In this document: piece after piece, positions 15,521 to 24,121 of the stretch
How the letters are laid out: every line of letters starts with the position of its first letter
Position numbering within the stretch: position 1 is the first letter of the stretch
Assembly (NCBI RefSeq): GCF_003258605.2
Contig: NZ_CP031264.1
Coordinates: 4,154,001 to 4,218,000 of the forward strand
Direction: 5' to 3'
DNA length: 64,000 nt
Origin: Peterkaempfera bronchialis
Lineage (GTDB): Bacteria > Actinomycetota > Actinomycetes > Streptomycetales > Streptomycetaceae
The notes under the pieces: generated by a model
Told to the model about the DNA's origin: nothing
The model's input: only the letters and a program-made list of their open reading frames with translations
Database searches by the model: none
Made by a program: the position numbers and the translations under genes

Positions 15521-16858
15521 TCAGCTTGTCTTAGGGGAGGGGGGTTGGGGGTGGGGTGTGGGGTGGGGTGTGGGGGCGGGGTTGGGCGTGCGGGGTTGGG
15601 CGTGCGGGTGAGGTGGCGGTCGGGGTGGGGGAGGCGGGCGCGGTCGGCGGCGGCGGTGCCGTGCTCCCAGCCGGAGGGGTCGCTGCCGCGCAGGCGGTGG
15701 CTGGTGGTGGTGGGGAACATCCGGTCGGTGGCGTCGGCGACCGCGAGCTCGCGGGCGGCGAGTACGGGGAGGAGGCGGCGGGCGGTGTCGGCGGTGTCGG
15801 CGGCGTCAGCGGTGTCGGCGGCGGACTCGCGGGCGGCCTGGTCGGCGGCGGAGGCGAGACGGGTGCGGATGCGGCTGGCGAAGGCGACCAGGAAGGTCTG
15901 CCGGAAGTCCCGGGTTCGGCGGGACTTGCCGCTTCGGTGGTGCTGGTCGGCGGCGCGGTTCATGGCGGCGGTGGCCTGGGCGAGCAGGGAGGCGTGGAGG
16001 AGTTCGACGGCGGTGAGGTCGGGTTCGTAGCCGATGACCGTGCTGAAGCCCAGGTCGCTGGACCAGATGGTGCGGCAGCGGTTGGCGGCGGCGACGGCGT
16101 CGAGCAGGACGGCCTTGGCGGCGGCGTAGGGGTCGTCGATGCCGATGCGGCAGGCGGTGGGGGTTTGGGTGGGGCGGTGGTGGTGGAGGTGGAGGTGGTG
16201 GTGAGGAGGGCTTCGTCGATGCTGTGGCGGGTGGCCAGGTGCTGGGCCTTGGCGGTCAGGGCCTCGGCCTCCTCGGGGAAGGGGGTGGCCTCGGCTTTGG
16301 CGAGCAGGGCGCGGATGCGGGTGAGCATGCGGGTGGTGGGGGCGGTGGGGGCGGCGGTGGAAGGGGTGGAGTGGGTGGGGGTGGTGAGGGGGGTGATGCG
16401 GGGGAGGCGGGTGGTGAGGCGGAGCAGTTCCAGGGCGGTGCCGATTGCGGTGAAGCGGTCGAGGCGGTGGTGGGCGGCGAACGCTGCGAGGTGGGTGTCG
16501 TCGCCGGACCAGTGGACGGTGGCGTCCAGGTCGCGCAGTTGGGCGGTCCAGCGGGGGAGGGGTGGGTGGTGTGGGGGTGGTGGCGGGCCTCGGCGGCGAT
16601 GGCGTCCACGGCGAGGGCGAGGTGGCGGGGTTCCAGGTCGCGGCGGACCAGGCGGGCCAGGTCGGCGGGTTGCCAGCCGTTCTCCCAGGCGCGGCGGACG
16701 GACCCTTCGGCGGCGGCGAGCAGGGCGGTGGAGACGGCGGGTGGGTCGGCGGCGGCGAGGGCGGACGCGGCTGCGTCGATGGCTTCGTCGTCGGCTTGGA
16801 CGAGGGTGCGGAGTAGCTGGTCCAGCAGCGCGGAGACGGAGGGGGGCTCTTGGGTCAC
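15521..16858 (-). pseudogene. DUF2786 domain gene with at least two frame breaks
   Basis: Reading from GTG 16858, the N-terminal part (SVSALLDQLLRTLVQADDEA) is in one frame to about 16575. The sense then continues one base back: WTAQLRDLDATVHWSGDDTH and the DUF2786 signature RIRALLAKAEATPFPEEAEA to about 16165. A further -1 step leads to ACRIGIDDPYAAAKAVLLDA and GTAAADRARLPHPDRHL. Both breaks lie in C/G homopolymers. The last frame has no stop before the VWA gene; a third -1 step would end at 15521. Either an old pseudogene or homopolymer errors in the assembly. DUF2786 proteins have no settled function. Confidence 0.75.
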
Positions 16859-16887
16859 GGGCGTTCACGGTAGCTGGGCTTGGTCGG

Positions 16888-16978
16888 GGTGCTGCGTGGG
16901 TGGTTGGGGTTGTTGGGCTGGTGCGGGTGTCGGCCGGTGGGGGGAAGGTCTGTGGGTGCGCGGCTGGGGTGGGTGGGC
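16888..16978. repeat. Dispersed intergenic repeat, short copy
   Basis: Bases 16888-16938 are identical over 51 bp to 49860-49910. The next part (six G, AAGGTCTGT, then a GGCTGGGGTG stretch) matches 50047 onward. This copy lacks the 136 bp found between those two parts at the other locus. It lies in the gap between divergent DUF2786 and DUF1269 genes. Confidence 0.9.
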
Positions 16979-17059
16979 GTTGAATCGGACAAATAGGGTG
17001 TATGTGTCTAGAGTTGCCCCTGTGGCGGGGTCGCCCGCCCGTGGGAAGGAGCACCTCCT

Positions 17060-17563
17060 GTGAGCAACCTGTTTGCCATCGCCTATCCCGACGTCGAGAC
17101 CGCGGAACAGGTACGTGCGGAGTTGGGGAACCTTCAGAAGCAGAAACTCATCGAGGTCGAGGACGCCGTCGTGGTGGAGCGTCGGCCGGATGGGAAGGTC
17201 AAGCTCCATCAGGGGATGAGCACGACCGGGGTGGGGGCCGCTACGGGGGCGCTCTGGGGTGGTGTGATCGGGCTGTTGTTCTTTATGCCGTTCCTGGGGG
17301 CGGCCATCGGTGGTGCCACCGGGGCTGCGGTGGGTGCCACCAGCGATGTGGGCGTGGACGACGACTTCATGCGCAAGGTCGGGGAGAAGTTGCAGCCGGG
17401 CGGGGCGGCGCTCTTTGTGCTGGTCCGGCAGTCCACCCCGGACAAGGTGCTGCCGAGGGTGGCCCCGTTCGGCGGCGAGATCATCCAGACGTCGCTGTCG
17501 GCCGCGGCCGAGGAGCAGCTGCGGGAGACGGTCCAGGCGATGCGGGTGGGCCACCTGGCGTAG
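17060..17563 (+). CDS. DUF1269 membrane protein
   Basis: 167 residues, GTG start with GGAAGGAGC upstream. DUF1269 features are the N-terminal NLFAIAYPDVETAEQVRAEL, the glycine-rich double helix TGVGAATGALWGGVIGLLFF and GAAIGGATGAAVGATSD, then a soluble part with GGAALFVLVRQSTPDKVLPR. Members are small stress-associated membrane proteins of unknown biochemistry. The upstream gap is AT-rich (16980-17015, TTGAAT and TAGAGT hexamers), suggesting its own promoter. Confidence 0.85.
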   Translation: MSNLFAIAYPDVETAEQVRAELGNLQKQKLIEVEDAVVVERRPDGKVKLHQGMSTTGVGAATGALWGGVIGLLFFMPFLGAAIGGATGAAVGATSDVGVDDDFMRKVGEKLQPGGAALFVLVRQSTPDKVLPRVAPFGGEIIQTSLSAAAEEQLRETVQAMRVGHLA

Positions 17564-17600
17564 TCGTCCGTTCCGCTGTCCATCCGAGGGGACGGGGTGC

Positions 17601-18905
17601 ATGGCCGCACCGCCCGCTGCCGTGCCGACGCGGCGCAACACCGAGCTGGTGCTGCTGGTCGGCGCGGTCGGGGTGTCCGTGCTCGGGTATATCGAGGTGG
17701 GTGCCGTCCTCGATGGGGCGGTGCCGGCCGGGGCCGGCGGTTATGGGGCGGCGCTGGGGGTGCTGGCGCTGCTGGCGCATGCGACGGTGCGCTGGCGGGC
17801 GCCGTACGCCGATCCGCTGCTGCTGCCGATCGCGGTGCTGCTCAATGGCGTGGGGCTGGTGCTGATCTACCGGCTGGACCGGGAGACGGCGGGCGGGGCG
17901 GCCCCCACGCAGTTGCTCTGGTCGGCGATCGGGGTGGCGCTCTTCATCGGGGTGCTGCTGGTGGTGCGGGATCACAAGGTGCTTCGGCGGTATGCGTGGA
18001 TCAGTGCGCTGGCCGCGCTGGTGCTGCTGGTATTGCCGGTCTTTTTTCCGGCGGTCTACGGGGCGCATATCTGGATCACGGTGGGCTCGTTCTCGATTCA
18101 GCCGGGCGAGTTCGCCAAGGTGCTGCTGGCGGTCTTCTTCGCGGCCTATCTGGCGGTGCACCGGGATGCGCTGGCGCTCACCGGGCGGCAGATCTGGCGG
18201 TGGCAGCTGCCCCGGGGGCGGGTGCTGGGGCCGGTGCTGGTGGTGTGGGCCGCCTTTGTCGGGGTGCTGGTGCTGGAAACCGACCTGGGGACGTCACTGC
18301 TGTTTTTCGGACTGTTGGTGATCCTTCTTTATGTGGCCACGGCGCGGAGTGGCTGGATTGCGATCGGGCTGGTGCTGTCGGCGGCGGCTGCGGGGGCGGT
18401 GGGGTGGCTGGAGCCGCATGTGCATGGGCGGGTCGAGGACTGGCTGCATCCGATGGCGTCCATCGAGGCCGGGCGGGGGCCGGGGCAGTTGGCGCAGTCG
18501 CTCTTCGCCTTTGCGGCGGGCGGGCTGCTGGGGACGGGGTTGGGGGCGGGGCATTCGATCCTGATCGGCTTCGCGGCCAAGTCGGACTTCATCCTGGCCA
18601 CGGTGGGGGAGGAGCTGGGGCTGGTCGGTCTGACGGCGCTGCTGCTGCTGTATGCGGTGCTGGTGGGGCGGGGGTTCCGGACCGGGATCGCGCTGCGGGA
18701 CCCATTCGGCCGGCTGCTGGCGATCGGCCTGGCGGGGATCATCGCGTTGCAGGTCTTCGTGGTGGCGGGCGGGGTGCTGGACCTGATTCCGCTGACCGGG
18801 ATGACCATGCCGTTTCTGGCGCAGGGCGGGTCGTCGGTGGTGACCAACTGGGTGATGGTGGCGCTGCTGGTGCGGATGAGCGACGGTGCGCGGGTGCCCA
18901 GGTGA
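17601..18905 (+). CDS. SEDS family (FtsW/RodA/SpoVE) glycan polymerase
   Basis: 434 residues with 10-12 helices. SEDS hallmarks are GAHIWITVGSFSIQPGEFAK (near 151-170), LETDLGTSLLFFGLL near 221, and the C-terminal MTMPFLAQGGSSVVTNWVMV segment. SEDS proteins polymerise lipid II into peptidoglycan with a partner class B PBP, which here follows directly with a 4-nt GTGA overlap. Whether this pair serves division, polar growth or sporulation cannot be told from sequence; no ftsZ or mre genes adjoin. Confidence 0.93.
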   Translation: MAAPPAAVPTRRNTELVLLVGAVGVSVLGYIEVGAVLDGAVPAGAGGYGAALGVLALLAHATVRWRAPYADPLLLPIAVLLNGVGLVLIYRLDRETAGGAAPTQLLWSAIGVALFIGVLLVVRDHKVLRRYAWISALAALVLLVLPVFFPAVYGAHIWITVGSFSIQPGEFAKVLLAVFFAAYLAVHRDALALTGRQIWRWQLPRGRVLGPVLVVWAAFVGVLVLETDLGTSLLFFGLLVILLYVATARSGWIAIGLVLSAAAAGAVGWLEPHVHGRVEDWLHPMASIEAGRGPGQLAQSLFAFAAGGLLGTGLGAGHSILIGFAAKSDFILATVGEELGLVGLTALLLLYAVLVGRGFRTGIALRDPFGRLLAIGLAGIIALQVFVVAGGVLDLIPLTGMTMPFLAQGGSSVVTNWVMVALLVRMSDGARVPR

Positions 18906-20374
18906 GCCGGCCGGGGATCTCCACCACGGGGCGGCGGGCGGGGACGTTCTGCCTGCTGCTGATCGTGGCGCTGCTGGTGCAGGCGACCCGGGTGCAGGTG
19001 GTGCGGGCGCCGGAGTACGACAGCAGTCCGGCCAACCGGCGGCAGATGATCATTCGGTATGCGCAGCCCCGGGGGAGCATTCTGGTGGATGGCCACCGGA
19101 TCACCGGGTCGGAGGCGAGTCACGGCATGCTGAGGTACCGGCGCACCTACCCGGAGGGGCCGCTGTATGCGGCGGTGACGGGCTACTCGTCGCAGATCTA
19201 CGGCAACTCGCTGCTGGAGGGCGTCGAGGACGGGGTGCTGTCCGGCACCGATCCCCGGCTGGCGGGCTTCCCGCTCTGGAGTGCGGTGACCAGGAAGCCG
19301 CAGCCGGGCGGCGATGTGGTGACGACCATCGACGCGGCGGCGCAGCGGGCGGCGTTCCAGGCGATGGACGGCAAGCGCGGGGCGGTGGCGGCGGTCGAGC
19401 CGGCGACGGGGCGGATTCTGGCGCTGGTCAGCACGCCCTCGTACGACCCGGGGAGCTTCGCCGGGTCGTCGGGGGCGGACCGGCGGGCGTGGCAGGCGTT
19501 GCAGACCGATCCGCTCCAGCCGATGCTGGACCGGGCGCTGCGGCAGACCTATCCGCCGGGGTCGACCTTCAAGGTGGTCACAGCGGCGGCCGGGCTGAGC
19601 GCGGGGGTCTATCCCGATCCGGACGTCAGGACGGACAGCCCCGAGCCGCTGCCGCTGCCGAACTCCGACCGGGTCCTCACCAATGAGGCCCCCGGCTGTC
19701 TGGACGCCACCCTGCGGCTTGCGCTGGCCCGGTCCTGCAACACCGTCTACGCCAAGCTGGGCGTGGATGTGGGGTTGCCGGGGATGGTGCGGGCGGCGGA
19801 GGGGTTCGGGTTCAACGACGGCGGGCTGAGGGTGCCGGTGGGCGTGGCGAAGAGCGTCTTCGACACCCGGATGGACCGGGCGCAGCTGGCCCTGTCGTCG
19901 ATCGGCCAGTACGACACCCGGGCCACCCCGTTGCAGATGGCGATGGTGGCGGCCGGGGTCGCCAACGGGGGCAAGGTGATGCGGCCCCGCCTGGTGGACC
20001 GGCTGACCAGGGCCGACGGCACGGCCGTCGCGCTGATGTCGGAGCAGGTGTACCGGCAGGCGGTGGCGCCCGGGGTCGCGGCGGAGCTGCGGTCGATGAT
20101 GGAGGACGTGGTCACCGAGGGCACCGGGGCCAATGCGCGGATCCCCGGCGCGGTGGTGGGCGGCAAGACGGGCACCGCGCAGAACGGCGTGGGCAACAGC
20201 GGCACGCCGTACGCCTGGTTCATCGGCTATGCGGGCCCGGACGGGGCGGCGCCGAAGGTCGCGGTGGCGGTGGTGATCGAGGACAGCGCCGCCCGGCGGG
20301 CCGACATCAGCGGCGGCGGGCTGGCCGCCCCGGTGGCCCGGGCGGTGATGGCGGCGGTGCTGGGGATGGTGTGA
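18902..20374 (+). CDS. Class B penicillin-binding protein, partner of the SEDS protein
   Basis: 490 residues. One N-terminal helix (GTFCLLLIVALLVQATRV) is followed by a short pedestal (RQMIIRYAQPRGSILVDG) and the transpeptidase. Active-site motifs are intact: S221-T-F-K, S278-C-N and K422-T-G. The pedestal is much shorter than in full FtsI, as in PbpA-type Streptomyces/mycobacterial proteins encoded next to RodA. It crosslinks peptidoglycan outside the membrane. The 3' end meets the convergent DUF2079 gene with one base between and no hairpin. Confidence 0.93.
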   Translation: MSRPGISTTGRRAGTFCLLLIVALLVQATRVQVVRAPEYDSSPANRRQMIIRYAQPRGSILVDGHRITGSEASHGMLRYRRTYPEGPLYAAVTGYSSQIYGNSLLEGVEDGVLSGTDPRLAGFPLWSAVTRKPQPGGDVVTTIDAAAQRAAFQAMDGKRGAVAAVEPATGRILALVSTPSYDPGSFAGSSGADRRAWQALQTDPLQPMLDRALRQTYPPGSTFKVVTAAAGLSAGVYPDPDVRTDSPEPLPLPNSDRVLTNEAPGCLDATLRLALARSCNTVYAKLGVDVGLPGMVRAAEGFGFNDGGLRVPVGVAKSVFDTRMDRAQLALSSIGQYDTRATPLQMAMVAAGVANGGKVMRPRLVDRLTRADGTAVALMSEQVYRQAVAPGVAAELRSMMEDVVTEGTGANARIPGAVVGGKTGTAQNGVGNSGTPYAWFIGYAGPDGAAPKVAVAVVIEDSAARRADISGGGLAAPVARAVMAAVLGMV

Positions 20375-20375
20375 G

Positions 20376-21911
20376 TCAGCCCCGGAAGAGGTTCCGTCCG
20401 ATGTCGGGCGGCGCCAGGTCCTTGGCCGGTGCGCCGCCGGGTGCGGCGGTCATACCGGGAATGGGCTGCCTGTCCGTCCGGTGGAGCAGGACGGCGCCGC
20501 CGCTCCGCCGGACGGTGGTGTACCCGTGGGCGAGCAGCAGGCGGATGCGCGCCTGCTGCTGGGTGACGTCGGTGAAGGGGAAGACCCGGGTCCGCTCCTG
20601 GATCAGTACATAGTCGCGGCCGTGCGGCACCTCGTCCACGATGACGACGTCGGTGCGTGCGGTGAGGTGCGGGGCGGCGTTGTTGTCGGCCTCCACCGAG
20701 GCGCCGTCGGGGATCAGCGCCGCCGCCTGGAGCAGCGCTTTCCGCTCCGGGGACGGCGACCAGAGCCTGGGGTTCGCCAGTCCGTAAAGACCGAGGCAGG
20801 ACGCGGCGATGACGGTGGCGGTGAGTGCGCCAAGGCCGAGCAGTCTCCGGTGGCGCAGCCGACCCAGGGTCTCCACCGAGGCGACCAGCAGGACCGGCCA
20901 GAGGAAGGCGTCGTAATGGTGCGTCACCGGCCAGTGGTTGGGATTGTCCGAGAGCACCCGTTCGGCCAGCAGCGGTAAGGCGAGCAGGGCGGTCGGCGAG
21001 CCCAGCGGCAGGAAGAGGAGGGAACCGAGCAGCCAGAGCACCAGCGCCGGTTTGACCAGCGGGTGGGTGGCTGCGGACACCAGGACCAGCGGATCGGAGA
21101 GGACCCGGGAGAGTGCCCGGCCCGCGTCGGGGCCGAGGCTGCCGTAGTTCCAGTAGTAGCCGGGTGCGCCGCCCATCAGCGGGATCAGCCAGCCGATCGC
21201 CGCCAGCGAGGAGAGCGGACCGGCGATGAGCAGGGCCAGCCCGGTTGCGACGCCCGGTCGGTCCTTCGCCCGGCGGGACCGGGCGGCCAGCACCGCGCCG
21301 TATGCGCCGACCATCAGGCCCAGGTCCTCCTTGGTGCAGGCCAGCAGCACCGCGCAGACCACGACGGCGGCATAGCGCCTGGCCAGGCCGCGCTCCAGCA
21401 TCAGCAGGGTCAGCGGGACGGCGAAGGCCACCTCGTGGAACCCGGTGGCGGCGCTGGTGAGCAGCGGCCAGCCCACGGCGTAGGCCAGCCCGGCCGCGTC
21501 GACGGCGGCGCGGGCGGCGGGCTCGGGCGCCGCAGCGAAGCTGCGGGCGGTGATCCGCCGGATGAGCGGGACCCCGGCGGCGAACAGCGCCGACTGGGAG
21601 AGCACCAGGACCCGGGGGTCGTTCCAGATCCAGTACAGCGGGGCCAGCAGGGCGAGGACCGGGGAGAAGTGGTCGCCCAGCAGGGAGAACCCGGGAGGGA
21701 AGTGGTGGTGGTAGTTCTTGATGGCGGAGTACGGCAGCCGGACCTGGGCGTAGGAGCGGACTCCCTGGTCGAAGATGCCCAGGTCGAAACCGCCCACCCG
21801 CCCCGATATCCAGGACTGGAGGCCGATGGCGCAGGTCAGGGCGAAGCACAGGGCGGCGGTCGCGGCGGACCGCCGGGAGAGGCGGCAGAGTGCCCTGTCG
21901 AGCAGGGTCAT
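20376..21911 (-). CDS. DUF2079 polytopic membrane protein with a TTA codon
   Basis: 511 residues with about 10 helices. The N-terminal signature FDLGIFDQGVRSYA and HHHFPPGFSLLGDHFSP are DUF2079 hallmarks, with acidic and His residues facing outward as in GT-C glycosyltransferases. A soluble C-terminal domain holds ASVEADNNAAPHLTARTDV. It probably handles a lipid-linked sugar in the envelope; not shown biochemically. A TTA leucine codon at 20976-20978 (LALPLL) is rare in such genomes and suggests dependence on the bldA tRNA. The 97-bp gap to the histidine kinase is a divergent promoter region. Confidence 0.85.
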   Translation of the reverse strand: MTLLDRALCRLSRRSAATAALCFALTCAIGLQSWISGRVGGFDLGIFDQGVRSYAQVRLPYSAIKNYHHHFPPGFSLLGDHFSPVLALLAPLYWIWNDPRVLVLSQSALFAAGVPLIRRITARSFAAAPEPAARAAVDAAGLAYAVGWPLLTSAATGFHEVAFAVPLTLLMLERGLARRYAAVVVCAVLLACTKEDLGLMVGAYGAVLAARSRRAKDRPGVATGLALLIAGPLSSLAAIGWLIPLMGGAPGYYWNYGSLGPDAGRALSRVLSDPLVLVSAATHPLVKPALVLWLLGSLLFLPLGSPTALLALPLLAERVLSDNPNHWPVTHHYDAFLWPVLLVASVETLGRLRHRRLLGLGALTATVIAASCLGLYGLANPRLWSPSPERKALLQAAALIPDGASVEADNNAAPHLTARTDVVIVDEVPHGRDYVLIQERTRVFPFTDVTQQQARIRLLLAHGYTTVRRSGGAVLLHRTDRQPIPGMTAAPGGAPAKDLAPPDIGRNLFRG

Positions 21912-22008
21912 GGCACCCCTCGCTGGGGACGGTCGGACGGTTCCAGCGCGATGCTAGTGGCAGATACGGGCCCGCCCGCCAGAGCCCGGCGCCTACGCTG
22001 GCCCCACC

Positions 22009-23331
22009 ATGGACAGCGCCACCCCCCTGCCCGCCCGAGCGCTGCGGCGCGGGCAGCGTGCCCTCGACCTGATCTGGCAGGCCGCCTGGGCCGCACCGGA
22101 CCGGCCGATGCGATTGGCCCGGCCGGAGTTCCCGTTCTGGCGCAAGGCCCTGTCGGTACCGGCCGCCCTCGGCGTCGGCCTGCTGGCCGCCGCCGCCATC
22201 GCCCAGCTCTCCACCCTGGTGCCGATCGGCCTCGCCTGGGCGCTCGGCGTCCTCCAAGTGCTGCCGCTGCTGGTCGCCCCCGTCCGGCCGCTCACCGCCT
22301 GGCGGGTCGCCACCGCCGGGATGCTGCTCACCGCGCTCGCCGAGTCGCCCCGCTTCCCCGAGCCCTTCTGGCCATGGCCGGCCGCCGGCTGCGCCGCCTA
22401 TCTGCTGCTGGTCTTCGGCTGCGCCCTCTCCTACGGCCGCCGGGTCTCGATCGGCGCCGACGCCGTGGTGACCCTGGTGGTGCTGGTGCCCGCCGTACTG
22501 CTCACCGGGCTGTCCTGGCTGGTCCTGGCCGTCGCCGTCTTCGTGGTCACCCTGGTGCTGCTGCTCGGCGAGGCCATCCACTCCCGCCGGGAGGCCGAGC
22601 GGAGCCTCGTCCAGGCCGAGGAGCAGCGCCGCCGCGACCTGGCCCGGCAGGCCGTACTGGAGGAGCGGTCCCGGATCGCCCGGGAACTGCACGACGTGGT
22701 GGCGCACCATATGTCGATGGTCGCCATCCAGGCCGAGGCCGCCCCCTACAAGACGCCCGGCCTCCCGCCGCAGGCGCTGCGTAGCTTCACCGCCATCCGC
22801 GAGGCGTCCACCACGGCGCTCACCGAGATGCGCCGGGTGATCGGGCTGCTGCGGGAGGAGGACGAGGCGGTCGAACTCGCCCCGCAGCCCGGCATCGGGC
22901 AGATCCCCGACATGGTGAACACCGCGCGCGGCGCTGGTATGCAGGTGGACCTCTCGCTCACCCTGGCCTCCGGCACCCCGCCCGCCGGGGTCGACGTCTC
23001 CGCGTACCGGATCGTGCAGGAGGCGCTGAGCAACGCCGGTCGGCACGCCCCCGGCGCCCAGGTGGCGGTGGAGGTGGTGCAGCGCGGCGACCGCGTGCTG
23101 GTGCGGGTCAGCGACGACGGACGCGGCCACGGCCGCCGGCCGGCCCCGCGCGCCGCTTCCGGCGGACATGGGCTGGTCGGCATGCGGGAACGGGTCGCCA
23201 TGCTCGGCGGCACGCTGCGCGCCGGGCCGCGCGACCCGGCCGCAGGCGGCGGCTTCGAGGTGTGGGCCGAACTGCCCGTCGACCTCAGGGGCGCGGGCGG
23301 CGGTCGGGAACTGCTGCCGGGGGGAGACTGA
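22009..23331 (+). CDS. Sensor histidine kinase (HisKA_3, DesK/LiaS-like)
   Basis: 440 residues. The N-terminal half has five or six short-loop helices (about residues 48-185), so the signal is likely sensed in the membrane. The HisKA_3 phospho-acceptor region is RELHDVVAHHMSMVAIQAEA with His near 228. The HATPase has the N box RIVQEALSNAGRHAPGAQVA and the G box GHGLVGMRERVAMLGG near 385. ATG is the start. The stop overlaps the response regulator start (TGATG), so the pair is co-translated. Likely an envelope-stress type pair; the signal is unknown. Confidence 0.93.
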   Translation: MDSATPLPARALRRGQRALDLIWQAAWAAPDRPMRLARPEFPFWRKALSVPAALGVGLLAAAAIAQLSTLVPIGLAWALGVLQVLPLLVAPVRPLTAWRVATAGMLLTALAESPRFPEPFWPWPAAGCAAYLLLVFGCALSYGRRVSIGADAVVTLVVLVPAVLLTGLSWLVLAVAVFVVTLVLLLGEAIHSRREAERSLVQAEEQRRRDLARQAVLEERSRIARELHDVVAHHMSMVAIQAEAAPYKTPGLPPQALRSFTAIREASTTALTEMRRVIGLLREEDEAVELAPQPGIGQIPDMVNTARGAGMQVDLSLTLASGTPPAGVDVSAYRIVQEALSNAGRHAPGAQVAVEVVQRGDRVLVRVSDDGRGHGRRPAPRAASGGHGLVGMRERVAMLGGTLRAGPRDPAAGGGFEVWAELPVDLRGAGGGRELLPGGD

Positions 23332-24044
23332 TGGCGGCGACGGCAGCAAGGAGGCGGACGGTGGGGGAGACGATCAGGGTGGTGCTCGTCGACGACCAGG
23401 AGATGGTGCGCGACGGGCTCGGGGCCCTGCTCTCCTCGGCGCCCGACATCGAACTCGTCGGCGAGGCCGGCGACGGCCTGCACGCCGTGGAACTCGCCGC
23501 CCGGCTCCGACCGGACGTGGTGGTGATGGACATCCGCATGCCCGGCATGGACGGCCTCACCGCCACCGGCCGCATCATCCGCGACGAACCCGACGGCACC
23601 ACCCCCGGCATCCTCATCCTCACCACCTTCGACCTGGACGAGTACGTCTATGAGGCGCTGGCGCTCGGCGCCAGCGGCTTTCTGCTCAAGGACGCCCCCG
23701 CCCGCGACCTCATCGACGCGGTCCGCGTGGTCGCCCGGGGGGAGGCGCTGCTCGCCCCGTCCGTCACCCGCCGCCTGATCGCCGACTTCGCCCGCCGCCG
23801 GCGGTCCGGCTCGCTGCGCCCCGAGGCTGCGGCGGCCCTCACCCAGCGGGAGCTGGATGTGCTCCAGGAGGTCTCCCGGGGGCTCTCCAACGCCGAGATC
23901 GCCGAACGCCTGGTGCTCTCCGAGCAGACGGTGAAGACCCACGTCGGACGCATCCTGGCCAAGCTCGGCCTGCGCGACCGCACCCAGGCCGTGGTCTTCG
24001 CCTACGAGAACGGGCTCACCCCGCCGCCGGGCGGCGACGGCTGA
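23331..24044 (+). CDS. NarL/LuxR-type response regulator
   Basis: 237 residues. ATG 23331 overlaps the kinase stop and has GGGGAGA upstream. The receiver domain has the acidic pair in VVLVDDQEMV, phospho-acceptor D67 in VVMDIRMPGMDG, and the conserved Lys in GFLLKDAPARDL. The LuxR DNA-binding domain is LTQRELDVLQEVSRGLSNAE to LAKLGLRDRTQAVVFAYENG. It should activate or repress genes on phosphorylation by the upstream kinase. A GC-rich inverted repeat just beyond (24052-24068) could be a target or a terminator. Confidence 0.95.
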   Translation: MAATAARRRTVGETIRVVLVDDQEMVRDGLGALLSSAPDIELVGEAGDGLHAVELAARLRPDVVVMDIRMPGMDGLTATGRIIRDEPDGTTPGILILTTFDLDEYVYEALALGASGFLLKDAPARDLIDAVRVVARGEALLAPSVTRRLIADFARRRRSGSLRPEAAAALTQRELDVLQEVSRGLSNAEIAERLVLSEQTVKTHVGRILAKLGLRDRTQAVVFAYENGLTPPPGGDG

Positions 24045-24121
24045 GTCAACCCGCAGGGGGACCCCCGGTACCCCCTCCAGCGTGACGACGCGGAGGGGCG
24101 CCACTGCCTAGCGTGACTGCC

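Noticed and set aside
18902-20374. Canonical divisome FtsI
   Set aside because: The short pedestal, PbpA-like length and coupling to a RodA/FtsW-type gene away from a dcw cluster argue for a PbpA/RodA-type pair.
20227-23349. 1040-residue minus-strand frame covering several genes
   Set aside because: Shadow of the PBP, DUF2079 and histidine kinase genes; no family motifs and repetitive composition.
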